DNA from: Zopfochytrium polystomum
Lineage: Eukaryota > Chytridiomycota > Chytridiomycetes > Chytridiales > Chytridiaceae
Assembly: GCA_025765615.1 (NCBI GenBank)
Contig: JAIVFJ010000034.1
Span: 186,001-250,000, forward strand
Length of the DNA: 64,000 nucleotides
Reading direction: 5' to 3'
The position numbers and the translations under genes are program-made. The notes under the pieces were generated by a model that ran no database searches, was not told the origin of the DNA, and saw nothing but the letters and a program-made list of their open reading frames with translations. This document shows positions 44,839 through 55,180 of the stretch, in pieces. Position 1 is the stretch's first letter, and each line of letters starts with the position of its first letter.

Positions 44839-45784
44839 AAAAAAAAGGCACGCTAACCCTGGCATATATATTTGGGATCCGTCGGCGCGCCTCCCGCCGA
44901 CGTTGACGTGATGGGCCTCCCCGCCTCCAGGTTCTCCCGGTCCTTCATTGTGAGCGCGCGGTACAGGTACCTGTCGGACTCTGGCTCGTTCAGCACTGGC
45001 TTGCCCGACGTCGGGCTGACGACCACGAGTCCAGGACCGTCGTCGACGCTCGCGCTCCGGCTGCGGCCGCCGTTCCCGGATCCCATTGGCGACGCGGGTC
45101 CGGACGACCCGCCGGCCGTGGCGACGTTGGACCGTGGGCTGTCTAGCATGATCGGCGACGGGACCGTGCCGTGGCTGCTACCGCCGGGTGAGTTGAGCAT
45201 AATCGGCGACGCCACCGTGCTTCCGCCGCCGCCGCCGCCCGCCGAGTTGAGCATGATGGGCGCCGCGACCGTGCCTTGGCTGTCGCCGGGAGAGTCGAGC
45301 ATGATCGGCGGCGCGACGGTGCTTCCGCCATCCGGCGAGTTCAGCACGATGGGCCGCGCGTGGTCCGTGTCCCCGCTGCCAGAAACGCATTCGCGAACGA
45401 TTTTTTTGGGGCGTGTGGGGGTAGGGTGAGACGGATGGCTGTTGTGCTGCTGGAAAGGATTGTGGGGGGAACGGGGGAAGGGGCGTGGTGGAACAGTAGG
45501 GCTTACGTGTCTTTGGCGGGACGGCCCGGTATGCTCATTTTGTTTCCGGGCGCCGGCTCGGGGCGCGCCGCGACCGGCAGCGGCGGCGGAGACACCAAAA
45601 GGAAGAGAAGCAACAGCAGCAGCGTTCTCCGGAGTAGGAGAGTTGGCTGCGGTGGCCGCGAGTCGGCGGCGGCGGCGGCGCGTAGGTTGGGGAGATCCCG
45701 TCGGGCAGGCGGAGCATTTCGGGACGGCTCCGGTCTTGCCGAAGATGGCGGCGACTGTGGCGACGACGGGGACGGTGATAGCAT
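43304..45784 (-). CDS. ADP-ribosyltransferase-like protein with histone-H1-like tail
   Basis: Exons 45784-45507, 45375-44858, 44771-44602, 44503-44126 and 44008-43304 join in phase to 682 residues. Residues about 50-75 are a Leu-rich hydrophobic segment, a possible late signal or anchor. Five repeats of a P-I-[VM]-L-[ND]-S-[PA] unit follow (about 100-180). The central domain fits the ART fold of R-S-E mono-ADP-ribosyltransferases: LYRAL with Arg232, a Cys/His stretch (CPNGGAPACKACHV), WISTS with Ser296-Thr-Ser, VIDRNKLPPG and KEVLV with Glu near 381. The last 235 residues are Lys/Ala/Pro-rich with AAVKAKT repeats, like a linker-histone tail. An A tract of about 46 bp lies in intron 2 and (CA)n precedes the intron-4 acceptor. 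Function is unproven; the ART call is by motif order. Confidence 0.7.
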
Positions 45785-45788
45785 CGAT

Positions 45789-45813
45789 TGTGTGTGTGTG
45801 TGTGTGTGTGTAC
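45789..45813. repeat. (CA)n leader tract abutting the ART-like gene start
   Basis: TG repeats on the plus strand (CA on the coding strand) end about 5 bp upstream of the ATG at 45784, the same layout as in front of the RTA1 gene. Confidence 0.85.
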
Positions 45814-45960
45814 GTGTTTCCTTCTTTCAAACCGAGTGCTGCTATTTGTTTTGCGGCACCGCGTCGCTGTTCTGATTGACTGTTCGGAGGGCCGAAGCCC
45901 TTTTGTGTAAGAAGACAGCGGCAATGACAGTGAGACAGAGGGAGAGACAGAGAGGGAGAG

Positions 45961-45966
<6 letters not shown>

Positions 45967-46017
<51 letters not shown>
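45967..46017. repeat. (GA)n microsatellite
   Basis: About 50 bp of GA, with further GAGAGACA repeats just before it, 180-230 bp upstream of the ART-like gene start. Confidence 0.95.
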
Positions 46018-46019
<2 letters not shown>

Positions 46020-46387
46020 AAGACTCGCGATGTGTGTGGGATGCATGCAGCTTTCTTCGCTGTCTTCCTGTACAAACGAGCCCCACGATCTCTCGTTCTC
46101 GTTCCATTAAGTGGGAGGGCGTAATTATTGTCGCTCGTTCCAGTTATAGATTGTGAGCACTCGCATGCCCGGGCGTGGAGGACCGCGTTTTCTACACTGC
46201 AAATAATAGCGTGCGAGTCCAATCGATGCTGTCTCGCATTCGCACCGGCCAAAGTCTTGGTTTTCTGGGTTTTGTGTCTCTGGAAAGAAATGAGAACTCC
46301 CACCCCCCTAGTTGGTGTTCGTTCGCCCTCTCGCCCGGCATATAACTCTTCAAAAGAGACGTACCAACTGAACTCGCGTTCGCCACA

Positions 46388-46625
46388 GCAAATGTCATCA
46401 AGCTTGATGAAGTCGCGGTCTGCGCCTTCGCTGCTGGCAACGGCGCAGTGGACGCAGCTGGGTTGCGTTAGGTTCCGGCGGCATTGGGGGGAAGATACTC
46501 GAGTGGTGCTGTATGACTCCAACGGCAGGCATTGCTATACGCTGAGATGGCGAGCTCGATGGTGCTACAGGCGGGGGGGACGGATGAAGAGGTGACGGGC
46601 GTGCATTGTGATCGGGAAACAACTC
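46388..46625 (-). pseudogene. GGA hinge-region relic
   Basis: The DNA follows the hinge of the GGA gene at 50930-51150: shared blocks include GACGCAGCTGGGTTGCG, GGCTCCAACGGCAGGC-like sequence, GACGAGCTCGACGGTGCTACAGG (here GGCGAGCTCGATGGTGCTACAGG, with changes) and GATGAAGAGG. Indels break the frame and no VHS, GAT or ear sequence accompanies it. It lies only about 75 bp upstream of the DNAJC8-like start, so it may now form part of that promoter. Confidence 0.75.
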
Positions 46626-46700
46626 TTGGACAAGCTGGGCCTTTCCCCCTTTTGTCTGACAAGTCCACCGACTGCAACTCAGCAAACCGACAATCAACAA

Positions 46701-47640
46701 ATGGCAACGCCGACGACCGCCGCAAAGGGGCGGCCGACTGCGGCAGCGGCCAAGTCCGAGGACGATCTGGACATTGACACATTCCTGCGGACAGAGGTAA
46801 CAATGGGGCGGGCGGGCACAAGGGCGGGTGTGGATGTCGTTGGCGGAAGGCGTTGCGATCTGGAGGTTGGGCCTTGAGGATCCAGCAGCCCAGATCGCGA
46901 TGACCAACAAACAAACAATCGCACAGCCACCCGATCTAACGACCCCGTCTCACTCCTTTACCCGACCCCCCCAACACCAAACCAAGTCCACCGTCTTCCA
47001 CCAAAACATCGAGCTCACGCGGCTCCTCACGCTCTCACGGACGTCGACAGCGCTGAACCCGCTCGAAGTGCTCGACCTCCCGTCGTCGATCTACACGACG
47101 CCGACGCCCGCGACGGCGACGACGGACCCGATCGACGCCAAGCTGGTGAAGCAGCAGTACCGCAAAAAGTCTCTCCTGCTGCACCCGGACAAGTGCAAGC
47201 TGGCGGACGCGGACAAGGGGTTCGAGATGCTGAAGAAGGCCGAGACGGAGCTGTCGGACCCGGGCAAGCGCGCGTGGCTGTCGGCGCTGGTCGGCGAGGC
47301 GAGGCAGACGGTCTTTCGCCGCCGTAAGCTGGTGCGCATCCCGCACGAGGACGCCGCCGCCATGAAGGAGCTGGCTGCGCAGATCCAGCTCGAGGTGCGA
47401 AGGCTACTGACGGACGAGGGCCAGCGCGACAGCGTGAGGCTGAAGAACGAGGTGGAGCGTAAGGCCGCGGAGCAGGCGGCCATGGCCGAGGAGAAGAAGA
47501 GGAAGGCGGAGGAGGACAAGGTGTGGGAGGAGACGCGGGACGGTCGGGTCGACAGCTGGAGGGTTTTTTTGAAGAAGGGCGCAGCGGTAAAGAAGAGGAA
47601 GAGGGAGGCCGAGAGTCGGAAGAACGGCTTGTTGGGGTAG
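46701..47640 (+). CDS. DNAJC8/Spf31-like J-domain splicing protein
   Basis: Exons 46701-46796 and 46987-47640 give 249 residues. The N-terminus has EDDLDIDTFL, then NPLEVLDLP and a J domain whose HPD is intact in QQYRKKSLLLHPDKC, followed by ADKGFEMLKKAETELSDP. The C-terminal half is a long charged helix (EEKKRKAEEDKVWEETR) with RVDSWRVF, as in DNAJC8. Members associate with the spliceosome (Spf31 in fission yeast). Length and domain layout fit the family. The start was chosen because exon 1 is in frame and opens with a normal ATG. Confidence 0.93.
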
Positions 47641-47769
47641 AAGGCGTATAAAGTGTTGCTCTGTGCGGTCTGTATTTTACTTTGTTCTTTTTTGTTTTCG
47701 CAAAGCACAAGTAACACTGCTAGTCCTTGACCACGATTGTGCACTTCCAGTCTCGCCTGCGTCGAGCAT
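47641..47769. other. DNAJC8-like 3' flank
   Basis: T-rich 3' flank containing no recognisable gene. Confidence 0.4.
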
Positions 47770-47862
47770 TCAGGGCGCGAGGGGTCGAACTCACAGCATC
47801 GGATTTGCATGCCTTGCATTGGAAATGCAACGCAACTACTGCGTCACAGGTGCCTTTTGATT
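47770..47862 (-). tRNA. tRNA-like sequence, probably a pseudogene or tRNA-derived
   Basis: On the minus strand, an A-box-like TGACGCAGTAG with D stem ACGC/GCGT is followed by a perfect 5-bp anticodon stem (TTGCA/TGCAA) around a 7-nt loop TTTCCAA, giving UCC in the anticodon position. A class-II-like variable stem (GCAT/ATGC) and a B-box GTTCGACCC come next. The acceptor arms do not pair and the T stem is weak. This is either a decayed tRNA or a tRNA-derived repeat head. Confidence 0.4.
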
Positions 47863-48333
47863 ATGCATCTTGGATTGGTTTCGCAGCCTGTGCAACCAAA
47901 CATTTGCCACCCCTGCAGATCGATACAGAGATGTAAGAGTATCATTTTGTATTCCCAAACGCGAGCCTCGGCCTCTGAATAAATAGAGGCATTGGAAACG
48001 TTTAATGTGCACTGCACAGACGCAGGGGTATCCAAGCTGCTGTGGCTTGTCAACATGGAGAAGTTGAAGGTTGGCTTTTCCCAAAGGGCCACCCTCAAAA
48101 AGAGAGGACCTGAATCTAAATGGATAATGCAAACAATTTCCAGGAGTTTGATCGCGGCTGACGGCTTCGCTTGCATTGTGCAATACAGAAAGATGTTCAC
48201 TCACAATGCTGGGCTATCGTGGATGTGCCCGCACTCTGACTGAGTTAAAGCAAGAAGGCTATCTGAACGTTGCTTTCATCATTTTTGCCCAGTCGCGGCA
48301 CCGCAGAAAGGGCTTGTCGGTGTAACGACGCTT
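47863..48333. other. Intergenic, no gene recognised
   Basis: Short open frames on both strands without motifs. The minus-strand frame at 47844-48200 is protein-like in places but has no recognised domain. Confidence 0.4.
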
Positions 48334-49656
48334 TCAGAGAAGCGCAATCTCGACTCCGCAGTTGCTTTCATAGAAGCCCTGATTGACGTCACCAAAATCG
48401 TTTTTATTATCAATACCACACTTCTGTTTCCTTTCGCGGGTATGCTGCTGGGATACTGCTGCGCACGGATAGGCGGAAAACCCGAAGTTTTCAATCACAC
48501 CATAGTCGGCACACCCGTTCGCATACTCAAAGAGGCATTGGACTATCTCCGGATTCCCTGCCTGCACCGCTAATGCTAGCGCTGTCTTTCCTTTGTCCAC
48601 CTCTCCAGCAACATCTGCACCATATTCAACCAGCAAGATTGCATTCTCCAATTGCTCGCCCATCACGGCGTACGTCAATGGCGTCATTTAATCCAAGTCC
48701 CTCGCCACCAGATCGGCGCCATGCTTTATCAGAAGCTTTGCTGTATTGAGGATGCCAGATTGACTTGCATGACGGAGGGATGTTGTCTTGTTGTGGGACA
48801 GGGCATTAGTAAGGAGAAAATGAAACATCACGAGATGTCCACATTCTGCAGCGACATAAACCAGCAAGAGAAAGGGGATATCGCCTGGATGAAACTCGAC
48901 TGACTCGACTCTAAGGGACCGTTCCACCTCTGCACTTTAATATAGTGGCTGTTGCACACCAAACATGGCAGTGCGCACTGTTCCCACTTTCCAACGACGT
49001 CAGCACCGTGGTCAAGAAAGTATTCCACAACACGAATGTGCCCATGACACGCAGTAAGCAGCGGATTGTCTGTTTTGCTCCTCGACGAAAAAATCGCTCC
49101 GATCTCATGCAGAAGTCTCACAATTTGGGCATGACCAAATCTTGCTGCAATGTGAAGTGGAGTTTTACCCGCGTCATATATCGTTGGGAGATCTACGTTA
49201 CTCCCATGCTGAGGCAAATTTCCACAACACCCAAGTTTCTCTCTTTACTCGCCTACATCAAAGCTGTCCTCCCTTTAGCATCGCTGAAGTTGGATTTTCT
49301 CCCTAGTCCAGAAGAAATCGGACCAGCTGCGTGTCATCCAAGGAAGATGCTACATAGAGCAGCATTGCTCCGCCCTCGCCGGTGCAGTTGATGTCTAGAC
49401 CGTGACAAACATGCCACTTAATAATTTCTAGCTCGCCAGAGAAGCAGACGGCAAGATCATTCTTTTCGTCGCTGACCCCATGATTGCTGTCAGAGCGCCC
49501 TGGCTGGCCAACCAATCTGCAGGTTCGAAGTGTTTTGCAAGCAACGCCCTCTTGAGAGGCTGATACATTGTTCATCGACAGAGCAGTGATACTGGAAACA
49601 TGTTGAACAAGAAGCTGAAAGACTGTCAACCCCTCCACCTCAGTCACAACTCGCAA
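48334..49656 (-). pseudogene. Ankyrin-repeat protein pseudogene
   Basis: Successive minus-strand segments read as ankyrin repeats: ELEIIKWHVCHGLDINC, GKTPLHIAARFGHAQIVRLL, HIRVVEYFLDHGADV, GILNTAKLLIKHGADLVA, QLENAILLVEYGADVAG and GKTALALAVQAGNPEIVQCL. An in-frame TAA (48690-48688) separates DLVARDLD from MTPLTYAV in the same frame, and frame changes occur near 48930 and 49300. No complete ORF links the repeats, so the gene appears dead, although an intron could explain one of the shifts. Confidence 0.75.
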
Positions 49657-49937
49657 GACTTGCTGGCACTATTTGATTCTGTAATGCCCGGGTCCTGTGT
49701 CCCTGCCTCGACTAAGAAATGCGCTTGTGATGAGTCGTAGTGGAGGATTGTCGAGAATGGGTTTGTCGTTGACTCCTCCCACCCACACAGCCGGTACACG
49801 TGCGACCAGCTGGCCGACTTGGAATTCAAACACGCAGACAATGCTTTTGACCCACCTCTGAAGCAAACACATACAAAGAAAAAAGGAAAAACAGAAGTGG
49901 AACACGACTGGCACAAAAGATGAACAACCCCTCTCGT

Positions 49938-52670
49938 TTATTTTTGAACAAACTCGCCAACCTCCTCCACCTGGGCCCCGTTCACCTTGTACATAACCTT
50001 GAACCGCAGTCGAAGCTCAGCAGCCTTCCAGAACAACAAATGACAAAGAAAAAAATCAGTCAAAGCGAAAAGGAACCGGGCATTTCGCTGTCACTACTCA
50101 CCGGGTTTGAGCTGACAACTGATATGCTTTGAAACACTTGACCGACGTTGAGCGCTGGGACAACAGTCCCGGAAAGAGGGAGCATGTTCAATGTCATCGT
50201 CTAATAACCGAGCACCAAGCGGTTATTTGTTTGCCGATCCAAAAAACAAGTGAGAATGAAAAATGCATCGCAGACCCAGAACAACAAAAGAACGCATAAG
50301 AATCCAATGCCGCCCGAGCAAACAGAAAGTTCAACGCACCTTCGGCACTGCCAGCTGGAACGCAAGGTCCGTGAAGACGACGGGTGTGGTATTCAAAAAC
50401 GTCAACTGCCCCTTCCAGCCGCGCTGCTGCCCCGGAATCGTGGTGACCCCCAGCTTTATTTGAAGTCCATTCTTGTTGAGGATAAAGACTGAAGTGAACA
50501 GGTTTGACCAGGGTTAAATTGTTTCTCTATTTTTTTTTGCAAAAACTCAAACCTTCTGCGGGCTGTGCATTTGAAGAAGGCGCAGGCGACCCCAGCAGCT
50601 CAAACAAATCGCCGCCGGCTCCGAAGCCAGTGTTTGAAGAGGAAACTGTATCAGAGCGCCAGATTAGAGTTTCGTTACACCGGGCAGTCACAAACGGCTA
50701 CCTGGAGGGCTTGAAGCTGTTGGCGACGGAGCAAGGACTGGCACCGTGGCTGCCGAAGACAAGATTGCGGATGAAGGCACGGGGGCCGGTGTCAATGGCG
50801 CAACAACCGACGGAGTCAACAACGATGATCCAAGAGACGGAGGAGCGCCCACTGCACTGCTGCCCACACTTGAAAGGCCCCCTCCGCCGCCACCGCCACC
50901 GCCAAAGAAATCCAACCCAGCAATATCATCAATCAAGCTCGACGTTGGGGCGGTCTGCGGCTTTGCTGCTGGCGGCTGCGGAATCGACGCAGCTGGGTTG
51001 CGGTAATTCCCGGCGGCGTAGGGGGAAGATTCTGGAATGGTGCTGTCGTCGAAATCGATAAGGCTGATGGCTCCAACGGCAGGCGACGCTACAGGCTGAG
51101 ACGACGAGCTCGACGGTGCTACAGGGGAGGTGGATGAAGAGGCAACTGGGTTTTGCGGCGTTTTCGACGGACGGCGCTCGATCACGATCGGTTCGACGGT
51201 TTTTCCAGCTCGGAACGATGCGTAGCTTGATAACGCTGTGTTTATGTAGTCGTTCAGTTCCAATAAGCGCTCTTTTGGTTTGCATTGTAGAAACGGCATT
51301 GGTGAGAATCTCTAATATTCAGAGAACCAGCTAAACAGAGGCCTACCCATACGATCCTCGTCTTCGCCGCCTTCAATCAGTTTCTGAATGCGAAGCTGAG
51401 CAGACTTCAAAGAGCCAACCAAATCCTGTCACAGGAAGGTCTTTAAGTGCCTTTGGTTTAAGAGCAAGAGTGCATGAGTGTTCACTGACATTGAACGTGG
51501 TTTGCGGTTGCAGGGTCTTTTCCTGCATTAATCCATTAAGCAGCTCAATCTTTGAAAGGATCTTGTCGAGTTCATCATTGACTTGCTGCTTGTAGTCAGG
51601 TCTGCTTTTGAGGTCCTGGGTAGTTGGTAGTATTAGCATAAGCAACTTTGCTTTGGTAGGGACTCACGTATCCAGCCATGACTTTCATCAGGTCATTCGC
51701 CTGCTCCAGCGCGGCGGGCGTTCCCAATCGAAGCAGTTCTTGCAGTTTCTGCACAAACCGTTGAGGTTGCTACCAATAACGCGCCTTTGCACGACTCACT
51801 GCGCCCTGTGCGACCCTATCTTCATCCTCCAGCTCCTCCTCCGTTTTAAGTGACTGCAGAGTTACGAATCTGATTAAACTCGACCTCAATTACGACTTAT
51901 GATGGGGTACCTCTGGGACTGTCAACACCGCGGCAGCATCACCCGATACGCCAGGAAAGTGGTAGCCTGGTTGAGGGACCTTTAAACGATATAATCCAAA
52001 AAAAGACAGTGGGCACATCGAATATCAACCTCACCTTTGTATGAAAGAAGACGGTACATGTCTGTGATATGTTTGAAGTCGTCCCGATACCTTGACGTAA
52101 CGCAAATAGTAGAGTTCCATTGCTGAATCAACTCCAAAATCCGCATAATCACCAAGTTGCCGCCCTGAACCGTCGTTCATAAGCTCAGAGCAATCGTCAA
52201 GATTTCGCAAAACTCACCGCAGGCTTTTCCGGAAATCGCTTCACCAGCTCATTCAGGAATTCCTTTGTCGCGATTATGAGCTGCATCGGGTACCCGCAGT
52301 TTTTTACAAGAATGTCTAGAAGCTGTGATCCGCGTTTTTGGGCGTCATCAGGGCGTGTACAACGCGACGGTAACTTCGGATCTTACTGAGAGCGCGTTGA
52401 GGGCAACCTGCGGCACGCGTCCGTTAATGAGCTTGACAACGTGGAAGGCCGTCTCACGCGGGCTAATGAGATCGGATTTAGCCCCAACGGATAGAACCAT
52501 TCAGCTCGCGGGCGGCGGGCCGAAAACGAGATCGGTACTCAACTATCCCTTCTGCTTTTGATTCACCAAATCGCAGATTTCCAGGCATCGTTCGAGATGG
52601 GATTGGCTGAGCTGGGGGTCGCAGGCTTGCTCTGAGATGCAGGCGTTCAGCGGTGCCAGAGAGCGATCAC
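49938..52670 (-). CDS. GGA-type clathrin adaptor (VHS-GAT-GAE)
   Basis: Monomeric adaptor for trans-Golgi to endosome sorting. At least ten short introns. The VHS domain begins near 52640 (PQLSQSHLERCLEICDLVN), continues with YPRETAFHVVKLING and LLDILVKNCGYPMQL, and includes KEFLNELVKRFPEKP. The GAT domain includes KLQELLRLGTPAALEQANDL and VNDELDKILSKIELLNGLM. A Ser/Pro-rich hinge has SLIDFDD and SLIDDIAGLDFFGGG, possible clathrin or accessory-protein contacts. The C-terminal gamma-ear has IKLGVTTIPGQQRGWKGQL, VFTDLAFQLAVPK and ends MYKVNGAQVEEVGEFVQK. The true start is unresolved: the first VHS exon frame is open upstream into the duplicated GTPase-unit flank and has no good nearby ATG, so a small first exon may be missing. 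Confidence 0.9.
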
Positions 52671-52859
52671 CAGCATTATTCGAAGTGGTGGTGAAATCGC
52701 CGATCACAACACGAACCAATTTGAAAATACAGCGCTTCGTACATAGCGACGGAGAAGAAGCGATCGGATCGGTTGGAGTGGTCCACGGAAGTGCTGATCG
52801 GTCAAGAGCTGATCGGTCGTTCAGTGAAATAACGCGTGAGGGCGAACGCCTGACGCGTG

Positions 52860-55180
52860 GTTGGGGCTGAGCAAGACTTCCGCGGATCCTGCGACGCCGA
52901 ATAAAATTGCTTTTCAAATCCAGGGACAAACTCCACTGCAACCGCAACGATAAACGATTTAAGATACACGGGCATAAATAATGCATGTCGATGGGTAAAC
53001 TCGTTCGGGAGCGCTCAAATCCTTCCACTTCATCGACTCAGGCTTACAGGTGGCCTGTGCCACCAAAATTGGGCTGCACATCTTTGAACCTTGCGTGCTT
53101 CTTATCGCATGCTTTAGTCCAGCACATCAACCTCTTTTTGGAGGTCGCCGCCTCCTGATGCTTGTTCCCTTTGGACGACGAAATGATGCGGTGTTCCCAA
53201 ACTCTTCATATTAAACTAGCAACTGTGTCGTTGGTACGAAATTTATTGATGAAGTATTGAGAGCAGAAACGGCGCAGAAACGGAAACAAGCGTTTCCGGA
53301 AACTTCAAGTTGATGCGACATTGTTTTTCACGGTGTCCTGCGTTTTGGAAGTTTCGTCAACGAAAGCAAACCCAGCATCCAGTCTCGCTCTGAACTTACT
53401 CGCACAAATTGGTCGACTTCATCTTTCCAAGAGTTTTTCGAACCGTCCCTCATGAGGGCCTGGATTTTGGACTTCACCAAGTCGTTTACCCTGCCCACGG
53501 CACCCTGCACTTGCGCTTTGGTCACTTCCAAGCGAGGGCGCTCTGGGTTCTCTCCTCTTCCTATAGCCTCCATCCTCGATTTGAGAGTGCTCCAGCAATG
53601 CAACGTCACCACGATTCCCATAACGAGAGTCATGGAGCCTGCAACAGTCCCATCGATAGCAACTGCGGCAAACCACCCAATTGCAGGCACAAACTTCAGG
53701 AGTGAGGCTCCCACCACCCCAGCAACTGGAAGGCCGAAGACTGCAACAAACATAAGCATGATCCGACTGGTGTCACTAATGGTCCAGGTTATGCCGAAAA
53801 TAGTCAATATGGTTCCGACCATTACAGCTTGGTCTGTCAGGAGCAGCGGCAGGTCCATAATGGGAATAGGACTCAGGCCGATTGCCATCGCCGCAATCGT
53901 TGCAACTGCAACTGTGGCAGAGGCCAAAGCCAACTTTGATTCCAAAGAAACGAGCTGGGCCTTCTTGTAGCGTTCCAAGGTCTCCTCCTTAACAGTAAAA
54001 TCAGTGATATTGGAATCGCTAACATCGCAATGTCACTTTGATTGGCTTACGTTCTGCGAGAGTAGACTTTCCACGCTCTCGTTCAGATTCTTCAAAGCTC
54101 TTGAAGAGAGTCTGTGTCCTCGACCATGGCGCAGGGCGAGTACATGAAGAAATCTTGGTTGGAGCAGAACCAGCCTTTTCGCTTCCGTGAGGGATGAAAC
54201 TGACGCAGTTCTGTTGCAGAGCCGCATTCACCGCATTTTTCCGGACCAGGTTTGTTTCGACGCATTTCCACGATTCCATAAATACTTGATTCGACTCCAT
54301 AAGCGGCCATCCCGTTGTCTACAGCTCTGCGGATGTCGGAAATTTCTTGCGAGGTCTTGTTGTCGCATTTTGCTATAATCACCAAGAACGGAACCTTCAT
54401 CGAGGCCAACTCCTGGGGATTCGGAGACATATTTTAGCAAAACAACAGCCTTAGGCGTCACAGGGTGGCAACCAACCTTCAAAACTCGCTCATCTTCTGG
54501 CTGGAGTCGCTCGATAAAGTACCACACACAATCAACCTCAACACCACCCTCGACGAGAGCATCGTCGCTGGTATAAATTTCCTGCAGAGCACGCTGCATC
54601 GGATCAACAAGCTTCAACAAGAGATCCCCGTCGAAATGTTGCGCCCTTGGGTCTTTGCCACGAATAAAGCCGACGGTGTCCACGATTCCCACGTAGTCGT
54701 CCTTATACAAAGTGACTTTCGTCGAGACGGGCTGGCCAGCAGCGGCCTTTGCAATGTCTATGCCGAAAACGTTGTTGACCAGAGTGGACTTTCCCATCCC
54801 AGATTCACCCGCAACGACTATGGTGCAGGTACGGAGACTGGCTCTGAACTTATTTAGAAAGCTGTCGAACGAAAAGGTCTTCTCAGCCATGGTGGATTTT
54901 GCTTCTTGATCTTGTTGCTTGGAGACTCTTTTGACTGATAAAAGAGATTAAGGTCTCGATATCGATGGGCTTTCTTGGGACACTTTCTGCTTAACTTTTT
55001 GACGGAACTGCAACCACTGACTTGCAGTTTCATTTATACTATTTCGATTTCCTTTTTTCCCTCTTCTTCTCTTCCTTTCCCTTTTCGCAGTCGCTCTTGA
55101 AAGTGCAAGTGGGATGGAGCTGCAAGTGCGCGAGTGCACGACCTGTGCCTCCCGTAACTTAGCACTTCAAATTTTGCACT
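52860..55180 (-). repeat. GTPase segmental repeat, copy 3 (inverted)
   Basis: Inverted, shortened copy of the units at 23.1 and 32.8 kb, including the promoter with TATAAAT (55038-55032), the decayed gene and the downstream segment (QREQASGGGDLQKEVDVL, then stops). The downstream end reaches to within about 200 bp of the first GGA exon. Confidence 0.9.
53305..54890 (-). pseudogene. P-loop GTPase with DUF697-like domain, copy 3, frameshifted
   Basis: Same four-exon structure as copies 1 and 2: GESGMGKST, DTVGF and IIAKCD kept, membrane domain with SPIPIMDLPLLLTDQ, and final exon ending NNVAST. Near 54095, one base is missing relative to copies 1 and 2 (CTTCAAGAGC versus CTTCAACAAGC), so exon 2 runs into a stop after DTDSLQEL. 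The cysteine cluster has also lost a cysteine (CSNQDF versus CSNLDC). Most likely a recent pseudogene, or a truncated protein of about 240 residues without the membrane half. Confidence 0.85.
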
